Positions 45,181 through 57,432 of a DNA stretch of 64,000 bases are shown here, one piece after another. The notes below the pieces were generated by a model. The model saw only the letters and a program-made list of their open reading frames with translations, was not told the origin of the DNA and ran no database searches. The stretch's first letter is position 1. Each line of letters opens with the position of its first letter. A program made the position numbers and the translations under genes. Source of the stretch: Argyresthia goedartella (Eukaryota; Arthropoda; Insecta; Lepidoptera; Argyresthiidae); the NCBI GenBank assembly GCA_949825045.1, contig OX463835.1:22213201-22277200 (forward strand), written 5' to 3'.

Positions 45181-45587
45181 ATATTTTAAAAAGAGGTAGG
45201 TACCTAGGGGAGTTTCTTGCCCTTCTTTGCTCCATCCCTAAGACTCAAAACTTCTGAACGAGCGGTAGTATAAAAAAACATATCTACGACGACGTTGAAT
45301 AAGTAATCTGTAAGATTTTATTCAACGTCGTTAACGTCAACGTTAAAACAATATGGCTAGATTAGGTAGGTATGTCCAAAAAGCAGTTGCGTGAATTCAG
45401 TTCGAATCGAAATTTACAATTAGTGTACGACCCACAGGTGATACTCTGCTGGTTGATATTAAACTATAAGCCTTGTGCCGTCCTTGAGCGCTCGGACTTA
45501 CGATAGAAATCTGGCTATACGCTCGCTAAACAATTGAAAGAAACTTTTATATGGACTTTCGTACTTCGCATGGGAGCTACCTTTTTT
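45181..45587. other. Non-coding stretch
   Basis: Contains an inverted CAACGTCGT/ACGACGTTG pair (45290-45335). No gene recognised. Confidence 0.35.
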
Positions 45588-45990
45588 AGGGTTCCGTACC
45601 CGAAGGGTTCCAAACGGGACCCTATTACTAAGACTTCGCTGTCCGTCCGTCCGTCTGTCACCAGGCTGTATCTCAAGAACCTAGCTAGCTAGAGAGTTGA
45701 AATTTTCACAGATTATGTATTTCTGTTGCCGCTATAACAACAAATACTAAAAAACAGGATAAAAGAAATATTTAAGGGGGCTCCCATACAACAATTATTT
45801 CAATACCACATACAAACTTATGGATGCACCTGGTTACGTACATGGAGTGTGAAAGTAACCGCACCAATAACTTTGTAAACAATATTTTGCTGTGTAAAAT
45901 CCAAACTATTCACTCCACACCATCGCTTCCATTGAACGGTGGTACGGAACCCTTCGTGCGCGATTTAGACTCGCACTTGACCGGTTTTTT
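45588..45990 (+). repeat. AGGGTTCCGTACC dispersed repeat, copy 2
   Basis: Begins AGGGTTCCGTACCCGAAGGG, contains CTTCGCTGTCCGTCCGTCCG and GAAATTTTCACAGATTATGT, and ends with CTCGCACTTGACCGGTTTTT. Nearly identical to the copies at 47983 and (inverted) 62095. No coding potential; class unresolved. Confidence 0.85.
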
Positions 45991-46609
45991 AGAGTTTTAG
46001 CAAAGTAATCGCGTATGCCACAATTAATGCGAAAAAATAGTAAGTACGTGATGGAATGGTAGATGGTACAATTTAATTTAATGTAGATCAACTTACAGAA
46101 CAATACAATACAATCAAAAATACCGCTGCTGTGCTGCCTGATACTGGCAGAATTTGTCTGGCAAAAGCTGGAACAGATTGCCATGAACTGAATTATTATA
46201 CCGAGTTCTAGGGAAAGAATATTTTTGGTGGTAACACCAAGTTTGACAGCTTTTTCTTAGCTTGAGCGACATCTACAACGAAATTGAGGTACTAGCAAAG
46301 ATATCTCACAGTTCAAATAGTTCATTGTTCAGATTACAAGATGGAGCCTCTTTCTTTAAAGATTCCGTCACAGATAGGAACTGTCACCCCCCTGTTTCAC
46401 AGCCTAGCAATCTCATTCTCATCTCAAACAAACTCATGCTTCTTGACAGTTTATCTTTTTTTCATGTCGATATTTTCAATGCCGACTGCCTCAGAGTAGT
46501 CGATACGTATCGAACTGATTTCCTCGATAATTTATCGATTGTGACTTTGTCATTGCATGAGAATAGGTTAATCGTTATATTTATCGAAATGTGTCATTTG
46601 GATCGATAA
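45991..46609. other. Region upstream of the I-type LINE gag
   Basis: May include the LINE 5' untranslated region or promoter. An open frame at 46262-46609 has no ATG at its head and no recognised homology, so it is not called as a gene. Confidence 0.35.
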
Positions 46610-47806
46610 ATGTCGAATGTGATAAAATATCGCCATTGTGAGAATTGGCCCCCTGGTCTTACCCTAAGACCTATTAAGTTTGGTCAATTCCTACACAGGA
46701 ACAACATTAAAAACATAGCTCAGGATGGTGTGAAAAGCGTCGGCCGCAACCGTGTTTCTATCCAGTTCAAGACCGCCTCTGATGCCAATTGTTTTCTATC
46801 TCACCAAGCATTGAACGAAGCCAAGTATAGAGCAACCATACCCACTTACAATGTGACCCGCATGGGTCTGATTAGGGACATCCCAGTGGAGTGGAGCTTG
46901 GAAGAAGTCGTTACGGCTATCCAGCTCCCCCCTAACTGTGGTCCCATAATAAAAGCCCGCTGAATTAGCCGAAAAACCAAAAAAGATGATAACTCTGTAG
47001 TTTACATCCCAACACAGTCAGTTGTGATCACAATATCTGGTCAGGTTCTCTCAGAGAGAATCTTCTGCTTCTACAATTCTATCCTGGTGGAGCAGTATCA
47101 ATTCCCCACAATACAGTGTTGGAATTGTTGCCGTTTTGGCCATGTGAAAAATCAGTGCAGATCAAAGCCACGTTGCTATAAATGCTCACAATCGCATGAT
47201 GGGGACTCCTGTTCCAAAACCCAGGAATCTTGTCTATACTGTTCTGGCCCTCATAGGGCCATTGATAAGTGTTGCCCGGAATTTCACCGACAAAAAGCAA
47301 TTAAGGTCGTCATGTCCCAGGAAAGTGTCTCTTATAAAGATGCTGCAATTCGGCTTCCTACGAACAGAAAATCTTTTGCAGATGTTGCTCGTCCTTCCCA
47401 AATACACTCTCTGTCCCCACCTTCTAGCCAATTGTTGGCCCCATCCCAATCCCCTCAGAAAGTCTCTCACCGTAAAACTGTATTTACAACCAGACAACCC
47501 AGATCTCCTGATCGTAGACAGGGGTATGACAGGAATGCTCATTTTAATATCATTAACTCTCCCCCCTCTTCTCTTCCCAATGGCCACGCACTTCAATCTT
47601 AAATGTCCAACTCAGATCAACCTAACGAAAACCTCCTTGAACTTCTTCTCTCCACCATTATCAATTTACTGACTAAGTTCAGTGATTGTCCATTACCGCC
47701 CAACGTGACACAAGGTCTAAATAAGATCTTACGACTAGTTAACTCTTCTAATCCTCCTCAAAATGGCCAGCATTCTTCAGTGGAATTGCAGGAGCCTGAT
47801 GCCTAA
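46610..47806 (+). pseudogene. I-type LINE ORF1 (gag) with two in-frame stops
   Basis: ATG at 46610. The RNA-binding region reads LRPIKFGQFLHRNNIKNI and GRNRVSIQFKT. Three zinc-knuckle-like motifs follow: CWNCCRFGHVKNQC, CYKCSQSHDGDSC and CLYCSGPH. Then comes YKDAA...SFADVA, typical of such gags, and a C-terminal NENLLELLLSTIINLL helix. The same frame is interrupted by TGA at 46961-46963 (in KAR-stop-ISRK, consistent with a CGA to TGA change) and TAA at 47600-47602. Its tail overlaps the start of ORF2 by 44 bp. Confidence 0.83.
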
Positions 47807-47982
47807 AAAATCAGATTTAATTTATTTAATAAATAAGTATTGGACCTCTGTTATAGCCCTCTCGGAGGTGTGGTTGCTGCCAGGATCTCGTTTTCGGGTG
47901 ACAGGTTTTACCAGCCTCCGGGAGGATAGAATAGATGGTTACGCAGGTGCCATTCTTTTAATTAAAAATGGTATCCCTTTTT

Positions 47983-48383
47983 AGGGTTCCGTACCCAACG
48001 GGTAAGAACGGAACCCTATTACTAAGACTTCGCTGTCCGTCCGTCCGTCTGTCACCAGGCTGTATCTCAAGAACCTAGCTAGCTAGAGAGTTGAAATTTT
48101 CACAGATTATGTATTTCTGTTGCCGCTATAACAACAAATACTAAAAAACAGGATAAAAGAAATATTTAAGGGGGCTCCCATACAACAATTCTTTCAATAC
48201 CACATACAAACTTATGGATGCACCTGGTTACGTTCATGGAGTGTGAAAGTAACCACACCAATAACTTTGTAAACAATATTTTGCTGTGTAAAATCCAAAC
48301 TATTCACTCCACACCATCGCTTCCATTGAACGGTGGTACGGAACCCTTCGTGCGCGATTTAGACTCGCACTTGACCGGTTTTT
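47983..48383 (+). repeat. AGGGTTCCGTACC dispersed repeat, copy 3, inside LINE endonuclease
   Basis: Inserted between the codons for GIPF and SRLNIP of the LINE endonuclease. Because the reading frame flanks it precisely, this copy defines the repeat's limits: AGGGTTCCGTACC at the left and GACCGGTTTTT at the right. The flanks show at most a few T residues in common, so any target duplication is very short. Confidence 0.88.
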
Positions 48384-48966
48384 CTAGACTTAATATTCCT
48401 GTTCATAGTGATAAAATTAATTTTGTTGCTACAAGATGTTTTGACACCACCTTTCTTTCAGTTTATATTCCTCATCCAGATCTCTCTAATCTCCATGAAC
48501 TGGATATTATTATTTCCTCTCTTCCTTCACCTATTGTAATCCTAGGTGATCTCAACTGCCACAATCAGATTTGGGGTAGTTATAAAAATGATACAAATTC
48601 TTCTACAATTTTAGATATCCTAGATAAATTTGATCTCTGTATCCTAAAAGATGGCCGCCCAACCCGCAGAGTATCCCCGACTCAAGATCCTAGAAGTGCA
48701 GTAGATCTATCGCTCTGTTCCTCAAATTTAGCTTCAGTCCTCTCTTGGGATATTCTTTCCTCCACATATGGCAGCGACCATTTTCCAATTTTACTTAACT
48801 TCCCTAACAAGAGCGTCCCAAAAAAAACATTCTCACCATTACTCAAATAGAGACTGTCTGATGCAGATTGGGAAAGGTTTGCTAAAGAATGTGATCATAG
48901 GATTAAGATGCTGGACTCTGTGTCTTCTGAAAATGCGATAAATCTCTATTCTAAATTTCTTGAAGC

Positions 48967-50120
48967 CGGAAAGCCAAAACAGACAAAACAAACAAGCGAA
49001 AGTGGATCAGTATTGGCTTAGTAAACCAGTAACACTGTCTAACAGCTTTTCCGAACTTGGTAACGAGCTGCAAGATGATCAAACCGAAGAACAAGAACAC
49101 TCCCAACAAACAGTAAAAGTGCCTAGACCACCACCAATTTTCGTCGATAAAGTCGGAAATATCCAACCACTTATTGAACTACTTACGGAACATGCGAAAG
49201 AAAACTATGTGATTAGGGTCCTGCATAATGAGCAGGTCAAAATCCAACCAAAATCAGCAGAATACTACAAAATAATTGTCAAACAACTAGAACTTAAAGG
49301 GACAGAGTTCTTTACTTATAAACCAAAACAAGAAAGAACCTATAAGGCAGTCTTGAAGAACATCCACCCGTCGACACCCATTGATGATATCAGGACATCA
49401 TTATGCAACCTTGGCCATACAACCACAAACATTTGGAACATCAAAGCAAGAACCACCAAAAAACCACTACCAATTTTCTTCATAGAACTACTACCAAGCA
49501 GCAACAATAAAGAAATATTTAATATAAAATACTTACTTAACTGTCAAGTGAAGATAGAGGAACCAATCCCAAAACGAATGATCCCGCAGTGTGCCAAGTG
49601 CCAACAATATGGCCACACTAAATCATATTGCAGAAGGCAACCTAAATGCATCAAATGTGCTGGTGACCACATGTCAGCTGAATGTGTCAGAAAAGCAAGA
49701 TCTGAAGAAGTAAAATGTGTCCTGTGCGATGGGAACCACCCCGCAAACTATAAAGGATGTACAATATATAAACAACTCCAAAAATCTAAATTCCCTTCTT
49801 TAAGGCCACAAACTCGACCACAAACAATAGAGAAACCAACAATACCTATGCCAAAACCACAGACACGCTCGTACAGTGATGTAGCTGGAAACAAATCGGA
49901 TCAAATTCATATACAGGGTGTCCCAAAAGTCACCCATCGCAGTGACACCGAAGATTCTGATGTAAATGCAAAAAGTGACCCTGTGCAAAACAAAAACAAA
50001 CCAGATGAGATGATGGAACTCATGAAAATGATTCAACAAATAATGCAGCAACTATCTGCTGTAACAAACCTACTAATTTCCATGACATCAAAGTTGCCAC
50101 ATTCGATACAATTAAATTAG
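48967..50120 (+). pseudogene. jockey ORF1 (gag), N-terminally truncated
   Basis: The open frame enters from the target DNA and has no ATG at its head. It reads VPRPPPIFV, then an RNA-binding PRE_C2HC-like region (TYKAVLKNIHPSTPIDDI, FFIELLPSSN), then three zinc knuckles CAKCQQYGHTKSYC, CIKCAGDHMSAEC and CVLCDGNHP. A conserved RSYSDVAG follows, then a C-terminal helix rich in Met/Gln. Jockey gags are usually 500-570 residues; about 384 remain. Its last codons overlap the upstream extension of ORF2. Confidence 0.85.
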
Positions 50121-52783
50121 TCCTATGGAATGCTAATGGCCTGCCAAAACATACATTAGAAGTAAAAGCCTTCTTAGAAGAAAACAAAGTTGACATAATG
50201 CTTATAACAGAAACACACTTCACACAAAAGAATCACTTCAACATACCCAACTATAAACTCTACCACACTATGCACCCATCCGGGGCTGCACATGGAGGAA
50301 GTGCAATTCTAGTGAAACATAACATACGCCACCATGAAATAGAGTCATACTGCTCAGAAATGTTCCAAGCTACAAAAATTTCAATTGAAGACTGGCAAGG
50401 ACCCTTAACACTGTGTGCTGTCTATAGTCCACCTAGACACAACCCAAAAACGACTGACTACATTGAACTCCTTAGTCAACTCGGTAGAAGATTTCTTGCA
50501 GGAGGTGATTACAATGCGAAGCACACATCATGGGCAGCCAGAACCACTACAACAAAAGGACGACAACTTCTCCAAACTATTGAAACCCTAAAACTGAGAG
50601 TAGTATCAACCGGAAAACCGACCTACTGGCCTACAGATATGAATAAAATACCTGACCTACTGGATATTTGTATAATTAGAGGACTGGACACAGAAAACAT
50701 TGAATGCAAAGATAGCTACGACCTTTCGTCTGATCATTCACCAGTATTTGTTACAATTGGGATGAATGTGGTGCACACACAAAGAACATGCCAATTACAT
50801 AACCGAGACACTGACTGGGACCTATTTCGTCACCTAGTAGCCTCAAGGACCAGTATTAATTTACCACTCAAAAGTGACTCAGATCTTGAAGAAGCTGTAG
50901 AACATTTCAACCAAAACATCCAACAGGCTGCATGGGAATCAACCCCAAAACCCAAACAACAAGTACTAGCTCCATGTCCCCAAAAAATTACAGATCTCCT
51001 TGCTGAAAAACGAAAAACTAGAAAGACCTGGCAAACTCATAGATACCCCAGCGACAAAAAGAAACTAAATGCTATCACAGTGAAGCTTAAGAAACTTCTT
51101 GAGGAAGTAAGGAACGAGGGTGTTCAAAAATATCTAAGAAACCTCGACGGGAAACCAGGTACCGACTACTCACTGTGGAAGGCCACCAAAAACCTCAATC
51201 GTCCAAAACTTCATCAACCCCCTATTCGGAAGCCAGACCTAGCATGGGCGAAAAAGGATATGGATAAGGCGAACACATTTGCAGACCACCTAGAGAGTGT
51301 TTTTGTCCCAAACCCTGATGAGGGATCCACCAGGATTAAAGACGTAGACGCGCTGCTTGCCACAGCCTACCAATTGGACAGACCAATACAAAAATTCTCT
51401 AAAACTGAAGTAAACATAGCAATAAAGAACCTTGTCAACCACAAATCTCCAGGTTATGACCTAATCACTGCCACTGTACTTAAACATCTGCCGGAAGAAG
51501 CCGTAGACCTCCTGACATCATTATTCAATACTATCCTCCAGCGAGCGGCTATCCCGAAACAATGGAAAGTGGCTCAAATAATAATGATTGTCAAACCAGG
51601 AAAGTCAGCGACCGACGTAAAATCATATCGACCAATAAGCTTGCTCCCGATCACTTCAAAACTGCTTGAAACTTTATTTATGAAGAGACTAATGCCAGTT
51701 ATTCAAGAAAAAAACCTTATACCGGAACATCAGTTTGGCTTCAGACAAAAACATAGTACGATAGAACAAGTCCATAGACTTGTAGAAAAGATAAACTCCA
51801 CCTTTGAAAAAAAGGAGTACTGCTCAGCAGTATTTCTAGACATCTCACAAGCTTTCGATCGCGTCTGGCATGAAGGACTACTCTATAAAATAAGACTGCA
51901 CCTTCCTATTAATTACTACCTATTCCTCAAGTCGTACCTAAGCGAAAGATTATTCTTTGTAAAACAGGGAGAAGACTCATCCATGCTACATCCTATACAA
52001 GCAGGAGTGCCACAAGGAAGTGTCCTTGGACCGATCCTCTACATCTTGTATACTGCAGATCTCCCAGTCAGCAAAGACATTGTCACTGGAACCTTTGCTG
52101 ATGACACAGCAGTACTAGCTTCAGACCCAAACCACGTTGTTGCATCGGCCAAGCTACAATCGAGCCTAAACTCAATATCAAACTGGCTCAGAGACTGGAG
52201 AATAAAAGCCAATGAATCGAAATCTGTCCAAGTCACCTTTACTACTAGAAGAGATACATGCCCTCCAGTTACACTGAACGGAAAAGATATACCGCAAGAA
52301 AATGAGATAAGATACCTCGGCATCTACCTGGATAGACGACTCACATGGAGGAAACATATATTTACCAAACGTAAAGCCCTGGGTCTTAAACTCCGAAATC
52401 TCTACTGGCTTCTCAACAGAAACTCGCAAATGTCCTTAGAAAGTAAGATACTTGTATATAAATGCATCATAAAGCCCATATGGACCTATGGTCTTCAGCT
52501 CTGGGGAACGGCAGCCAAATCGAATATTGACATACTCCAACGGTTCCAGTCCAAAACCCTGAGGTTAATTGTAAACGCCCCATGGTATGTCAAAAACGAA
52601 CATATTCACCGAGACTTGAAAATCCCTACGGTTCAAGAAGAAATTATCACCAATCTTAAAAGATATAAAACCAGACTTGAAAGGCATCCAAACGCACTGG
52701 CCTCAAAATTGATGACAGAAACCACAACATTTGAAAGACTGAAAAGAAGAGCACCACAAGATCTCATTGACAAACTAAATTAA
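50084..52783 (+). CDS. jockey ORF2: endonuclease + reverse transcriptase, uninterrupted
   Basis: The frame is open for about 900 codons with no break. The endonuclease begins LVLWNANGL, before the first ATG at 50198, so initiation likely depends on translation through the overlapping ORF1 end or on reinitiation. Endonuclease motifs: LITETHF, GGDYNAKH, SSDHSPVF. RT motifs: YRPISLLPITSKLLETLF, QFGFRQKHST, FLDISQAFDRVWH, GVPQGSVLGPILY, FADDTAVLA. The C-terminal region (LQLWGTAAKSN, NAPWYV) matches jockey-type proteins. Length is normal for the clade. It lacks the RNase H of its host LINE. Confidence 0.93.
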   Translation, partial: DIKVATFDTIKLVLWNANGLPKHTLEVKAFLEENKVDIMLITETHFTQKNHFNIPNYKLYHTMHPSGAAHGGSAILVKHNIRHHEIESYCSEMFQATKISIEDWQGPLTLCAVYSPPRHNPKTTDYIELLSQLGRRFLAGGDYNAKHTSWAARTTTTKGRQLLQTIETLKLRVVSTGKPTYWPTDMNKIPDLLDICIIRGLDTENIECKDSYDLSSDHSPVFVTIGMNVVHTQRTCQLHNRDTDWDLFRHLVASRTSINLPLKSDSDLEEAVEHFNQNIQQAAWESTPKPKQQVLAPCPQKITDLLAEKRKTRKTWQTHRYPSDKKKLNAITVKLKKLLEEVRNEGVQKYLRNLDGKPGTDYSLWKATKNLNRPKLHQPPIRKPDLAWAKKDMDKANTFADHLESVFVPNPDEGSTRIKDVDALLATAYQLDRPIQKFSKTEVNIAIKNLVNHKSPGYDLITATVLKHLPEEAVDLLTSLFNTILQRAAIPKQWKVAQIIMIVKPGKSATDVKSYRPISLLPITSKLLETLFMKRLMPVIQEKNLIPEHQFGFRQKHSTIEQVHRLVEKINSTFEKKEYCSAVFLDISQAFDRVWHEGLLYKIRLHLPINYYLFLKSYLSERLFFVKQGEDSSMLHPIQAGVPQGSVLGPILYILYTADLPVSKDIVTGTFADDTAVLASDPNHVVASAKLQSSLNSISNWLRDWRIKANESKSVQVTFTTRRDTCPPVTLNGKDIPQENEIRYLGIYLDRRLTWRKHIFTKRKALGLKLRNLYWLLNRNSQMSLESKILVYKCIIKPIWTYGLQLWGTAAKSNIDILQRFQSKTLRLIVNAPWYVKNEHIHRDLKIPTVQEEIITNLKRYKTRLERHPNALASKLMTETTTFERLKRRAPQDLIDKLN

Positions 52784-54604
52784 TAGGATGGGGCAATGGC
52801 TCCAGTCCTGCAAGCCGGTCTAAAATCAATCTCAAAAATATTGCTAAATGTCCTAGATGACAGATCGCAGTAATACAGGAAGACAAAAAAAAAAAAAAAA
52901 AATTCTTGAAGCAATCAAAGCCTCTGCTAACTCTTCAATCCCATTAAAAAAACCTCCCCCTAATAAAATTCGTTCTCCTCCGTGGTGGGACCATGAATGT
53001 ATTGATGATATCATTAAACGTAAAGAGGCCATGCGAAATGTATGACCACAGAGAATTTTATAAACTACCAAAGAATTTCTGCCATGGTCAGTAAAATGTT
53101 GTCTAAAAAGAAACAATCAGGTTGGTCAAAAATTTGCGAGAACTTATGTCCTCGAGCTCCAGCTTCTCTCATTTGGAAAAATATAAAAATATGCAGGAAT
53201 TCTTTTTCGGATCATAATTTGTCCTATAGCGATCCCAAAGTGTGGTTGGAGGATTTCGCTAGTAAATTAGCCCCCTCCTCAGTTCCCTTTTCCGATTGCC
53301 TGTCATCTGTGCCCTCCACCCAGTCTCCCCCCCATAGATTAAATGAAGTATTTTCAGAATCGGAGTTTGATCTTGCAGTAGAAAACCTAAAGTACTCCTC
53401 CCCAGGTTTGGATGGCATTCCATACTCTTTTATTAGAAACACTGGGTCTGTGACTAAAAATACTTTCTACAGTTGATCAATAGTTTCTTCACATCTGGGT
53501 CTCCCCCGGAGGCTTGGAGGTCGCAAATAATTATCCCTATATTAAAATTGGTAAAGACTCCTCAGATGCTGCCTCTTATAGACCTTTAGCCTTGTCTTCT
53601 ACTCTTTCTAAAATTTCTGAACACCTTGTCAAAAATCGCTTAGAATGGTTTGTGGAGAGTCATAACATTTTAGCCGAAAACCAGTTTGGCTTTAGAAAAA
53701 ACAAATCAACTATGGATAGCCTGGCCATCTTGACCACGGATATTAGGATAGCTTTTTCGAAAAAAGAACCAGTCGTGGGAGTATTTTTAGACATATGCTC
53801 TGCTTACGACAGTGTGCTTCTTCCTGTGCTCAGGCAAAAAATGCTCCATCTGAGTATTCCAGTGAGGTTAGTTAATATTATTACCAGCTTATTCTCAGAC
53901 AGGTCAGTGTTGATACGAAACCAAGATTGCTTCCTGTCTTCTTGGTCAGTATGGAAGGGTCTGCCTCAGGGATCAGTCCTGAGTCCCCTACTCTATAGCA
54001 TTTACACTTACGATCTTGATAGAGTAGTTACCTCCTTTTGCAACATACTTCATTATGCGGACGATTTAGCCCTTTATGTTCCTTTGCCTTCGATAGAGGA
54101 GGCCGCTGCTAGACTGAATTCCGCTATTATGTACCTCGAGGACTGGCTAAGTGATCACGGGTTGTCATTGTCAGCCCCAAAGAGTAACGTTGTTATTTTC
54201 ACCAGGAAAGTCCTTATTCCGGATGCGGACATCACCATAGACGGTTCATCAATCCTAGTTTCTAATTCTGTTAAATTCTTGGGTGACATTCTTGACTCTA
54301 AAATGAACGGTTCTGCCCATCTTAACTACGTGATGAAAAATTCGAAAAGGGTATCAACATCATGCAATGTCTTTCTGGTACGTGGTGGGGCGCTCACCCG
54401 TATTGTCAAAAGCTGATATATAATGCCATCGTACGCAGCCATTTCGATTACGGTACTTTCCTGCTTGAACCATGTAATAAAGCTGCTCTTGATTGCCTCC
54501 AGAGGGTTTAACCCCTCGCTCCCCCAGCCACTTGGCGCCGACACAGCTCGTCCCCCAGGAACACTTAAGCCCGCGCGGCGCGCGACACTTGACTGACGTA
54601 TCAA

Positions 54605-55604
54605 GTGATTATGTTGAAATGGTAACTCTTAGAACTATGAGAGTGCTAAATATGAGTAGCTAATGAAACCCTCTCTTAGTCAATGCAAAACTAATGTCAC
54701 AGTGACCTTCCTTTATTATTGTACCGACATGAGAATCACAGACATCTATGAAAATGGTCCTTCTCGACACAAATCTAGCAGACATGAGAAAAACATCAAC
54801 AACATATACATGTTATTTGATACCTACGTAATCTAAATAACATTACCCTTTCAAAACAATAAAAACATTAGTGTGTTCTTATATAAACTGTTCAATATTT
54901 CAGCGTTTGAAATTTTCCAAAAATACGGAAAGTAACCGGCCGCAGAGCGCGAATCATACAAATCTTATAAAATTCCTTGCGAAGATATTAGAGCACCTAG
55001 CGTTATATTTCTTAGTTCTTACGATAGGTTAGTTATTGAATAAGAAGAATATAAGTAGTATTTACCACTAAATTATAAATAATAAGTGTGAGGAGGACAT
55101 ATGTCGCAACGCAAGCATAAAATAGGTATAAATCAACACTACGTCCTACTATTGATTTTATTGGCAATAAGTGATACCTATCCTTCTAGAATTAGTAGTT
55201 CTAAGTAGAAGACAATCTAGGCTTTCTAAAACTGTATCATACCTTACTACTTACCATACAAAAATCAATAAATACCTTCATGTTATTTCGTGTCACGGCG
55301 CGTGGATTCTCGGCTTCACCAAGGTCACGGCTCGTGTTCGACATGCGCTTATACAGCATGTGCAAAGATTGATGAACGCTTATCGCCGCGGGGTGCCGGA
55401 TCTCAAGCGCGCGGCAAGTCGCCTTACAAAAACTTTATTTATGATCTGCTCGAAGTTTTGTTTATAATAGAGATCGTAAACTAACAATTTTATTGGATAC
55501 AGATCGTTGTACAGACATACATAGTTGTAAACAGATAACATAAACTTCGAGCGTGAAATGAACACATTTTTTTTTTAGATAGTTAGCTATCCATTCGCAA
55601 TCAA
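54605..55604. other. Non-coding interior of the TTAA element (left)
   Basis: AT-rich, with a moderately GC-rich patch at 55295-55425 (CACGGCGCGTGGATTCTCGG). Open frames here overlap each other and have no recognisable domain. Confidence 0.4.
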
Positions 55605-56030
55605 CCGGATATATCATAACATTCATAACAAAGCGTCACGCCTTTTCCCATACGAGTTGGCAGAGGCACGTTACAATTGTAATGTTTTGCTGTGATAGAT
55701 TCTATATAAACTGGTGTTTCGTTCGTGTATGGTGTAATATAACATAACATAGCGTCACGACATTTTCCATACGGGGTGGCAGAGGCACAATTGTACCCAC
55801 TTTTAGCCAGTTATTCAATACCTACTCCATTTTGCGTGACACGGGGCTAGCCCATCTATTTTGAGTAAACTAGCATTTTCACGCGGCTCCGTTCGCGTGC
55901 AAGTAAAGTTTTCAACTTAATGTAAAAAATTGTAAATTTATGTAATCTAGTCTATTCACGCCGCTTCATTCGCGTGCAAGTTCAGATATGTACTGTTGTC
56001 AATTTAATGTAAAATACACAAATTTGTAAA
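55605..56030 (+). repeat. Left inner arm of the TTAA element
   Basis: Contains two tandem versions of GGCAGAGGCAC (55660 and 55778), then CGCGTGCAAG and CTAGCATTTTCACGCGG. All recur inverted at 59440-59815. Confidence 0.78.
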
Positions 56031-56321
56031 ATTACAGATAAGTTGTAAAACTATAAAATTTCTTTAATTGGTAAAAAAATAAATATCTAGTGTGGGGTTA
56101 GAAGCAATATGGGAATATGGGGGTATGTGCCTGTATGTAAATAATTATGTTTACATACTAATTAAAATTTATTTATTTGTCTACAGGTAATTTAGAAGGC
56201 TGACTCGAAAAAAACGAAGTTTATTTAATCTATACATCTATCTTATCTATCTGTCTAGTTATGTTAAATTAATAAGGTTTTGGACAAATAAAAAAGAACA
56301 AATATAAAAATATGAATTATT

Positions 56322-57432
56322 ATTTAATTTATCGTCATTTTTCTCCCTGTGATATGGTGTCTGCTGTGGGAATGTTAAATGCCGATCTCGAGCGAATTAG
56401 GGACTGGGCCACTTCTTTTGGACTACTTGTCAACCCTAGTAAGTCCCAGGCTTTGATTATTGGTTCCAGGTTTTCCCTTAACTTGTTACAGAATCTGTCC
56501 ATTGCCCCTATAACCTATGATGGAACTATAATCTCATATAGTACTAAGGCCAAAAATCTAGGAGTTTTCTTCGATAACCAATTTTCCTGGTCAGCGCATG
56601 TCAGCGAGGTCAGTAGGCGAGTCTTTGCCACTTTTCACTCCCTCAAACGACTACAATACTTCCTGCCTCGTCAGACAAAAATAACGCTTGCCCAGTCTCT
56701 TCTCCTCCCCCTGATCGATTACGCTGACGTATGCTGGGTGAGCGCGAATGAAGAGCAACTGAACAAACTCGAGCGACTTCAAAACCTCGGGATTCGGTTT
56801 GTCTTCGGCCTGCGCAAGTATGACCACGTCTCGGAGTATCGCAGGGAGTTAAAGTGGCTCCCTATCCGTCTTCGTCGGGATTCTCATATTCTCATCTGCC
56901 TCTATAACATCTTATTTAATCCTCGCTATCCTGTCTTCTTACGAGATCGTTTTGAATTTTTGTCCTCGGATAGGCCTCGGAGATCTCACGCTCGATCACT
57001 GCTTATAACTCCGCAACACAATACAGCCGCATATGAACATGGGTTCAGACTACGAGCTATCAGGCTCTGGAACAAACTTCCTAGCGCCATCAGAGACAGC
57101 CCGTCACTTTCTATTTTTAAAACTCGCTTAAAAGAACACTATCTTTCTCTTCCATACTAGATTTATGTAGGTTTATTGCTTTGATATATATGTAGTATAA
57201 TTTTGTCTATTTGTATTGATATTATGTATTTATGTACATATTAGTAATTAGTTTATTATTTTAATATTTTTAACGTTGTGCACATAGGTCTACCTGTTAT
57301 TTCATGTATTCTGTCCATATTAGGTTTGCTGGAAGAAATCTCTTTTTAGAGATAAGCTCGCCTTTGTACACCTAGTTTCCATTTTTTTGTATCTGTATCT
57401 TCTGTTTTTGTGCAATAAAGTATAAAGAAAGA
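56322..57432 (+). mobile_element. 5'-truncated LINE, TSD GAATTATT
   Basis: GAATTATT at 56314-56321 and at 57433-57440 flank a LINE 3' fragment ending in AATAAAGTATAAAGAAAGA. It lies inside the TTAA element and therefore is younger than it. Confidence 0.72.
56330..57160 (+). pseudogene. LINE reverse transcriptase C-terminal part, open frame
   Basis: About 275 codons with no stop, beginning just after where the catalytic YADD would lie. Motifs: GLLVNPSKSQALIIGS, NLGVFFDN, LLLPLIDYADVCW, RLQNLGIRFVFG and a C-terminal RAIRLWNKLPSAIR. This tail is typical of jockey/CR1-type LINEs. All of the endonuclease and the RT active site are missing, so the insertion is dead on arrival. The 3' untranslated region runs to 57432. 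Confidence 0.82.

Larger units (their letters stand above)
48967..52902 (+). mobile_element. jockey-clade LINE, slightly 5'-truncated, poly(A), 10-bp TSD
   Basis: Flanked by TTCTTGAAGC at 48957-48966 and 52903-52912, with a 17-19 base A tail before the right copy. It interrupts the I-type LINE between ...LYSKF and AIKAS. The 5' end lies within ORF1, so the very N-terminus of gag is lost. Both remaining ORFs are open. Confidence 0.93.

Noticed and set aside
46262..46609. 115-codon frame just before the I-type LINE gag
   Set aside because: Starts without ATG, contains no motif, and is more likely leader sequence.
47196..47672. 158-codon frame overlapping the I-type LINE gag
   Set aside because: Alternative frame of the zinc-knuckle region; the gag frame has proper CCHC motifs.
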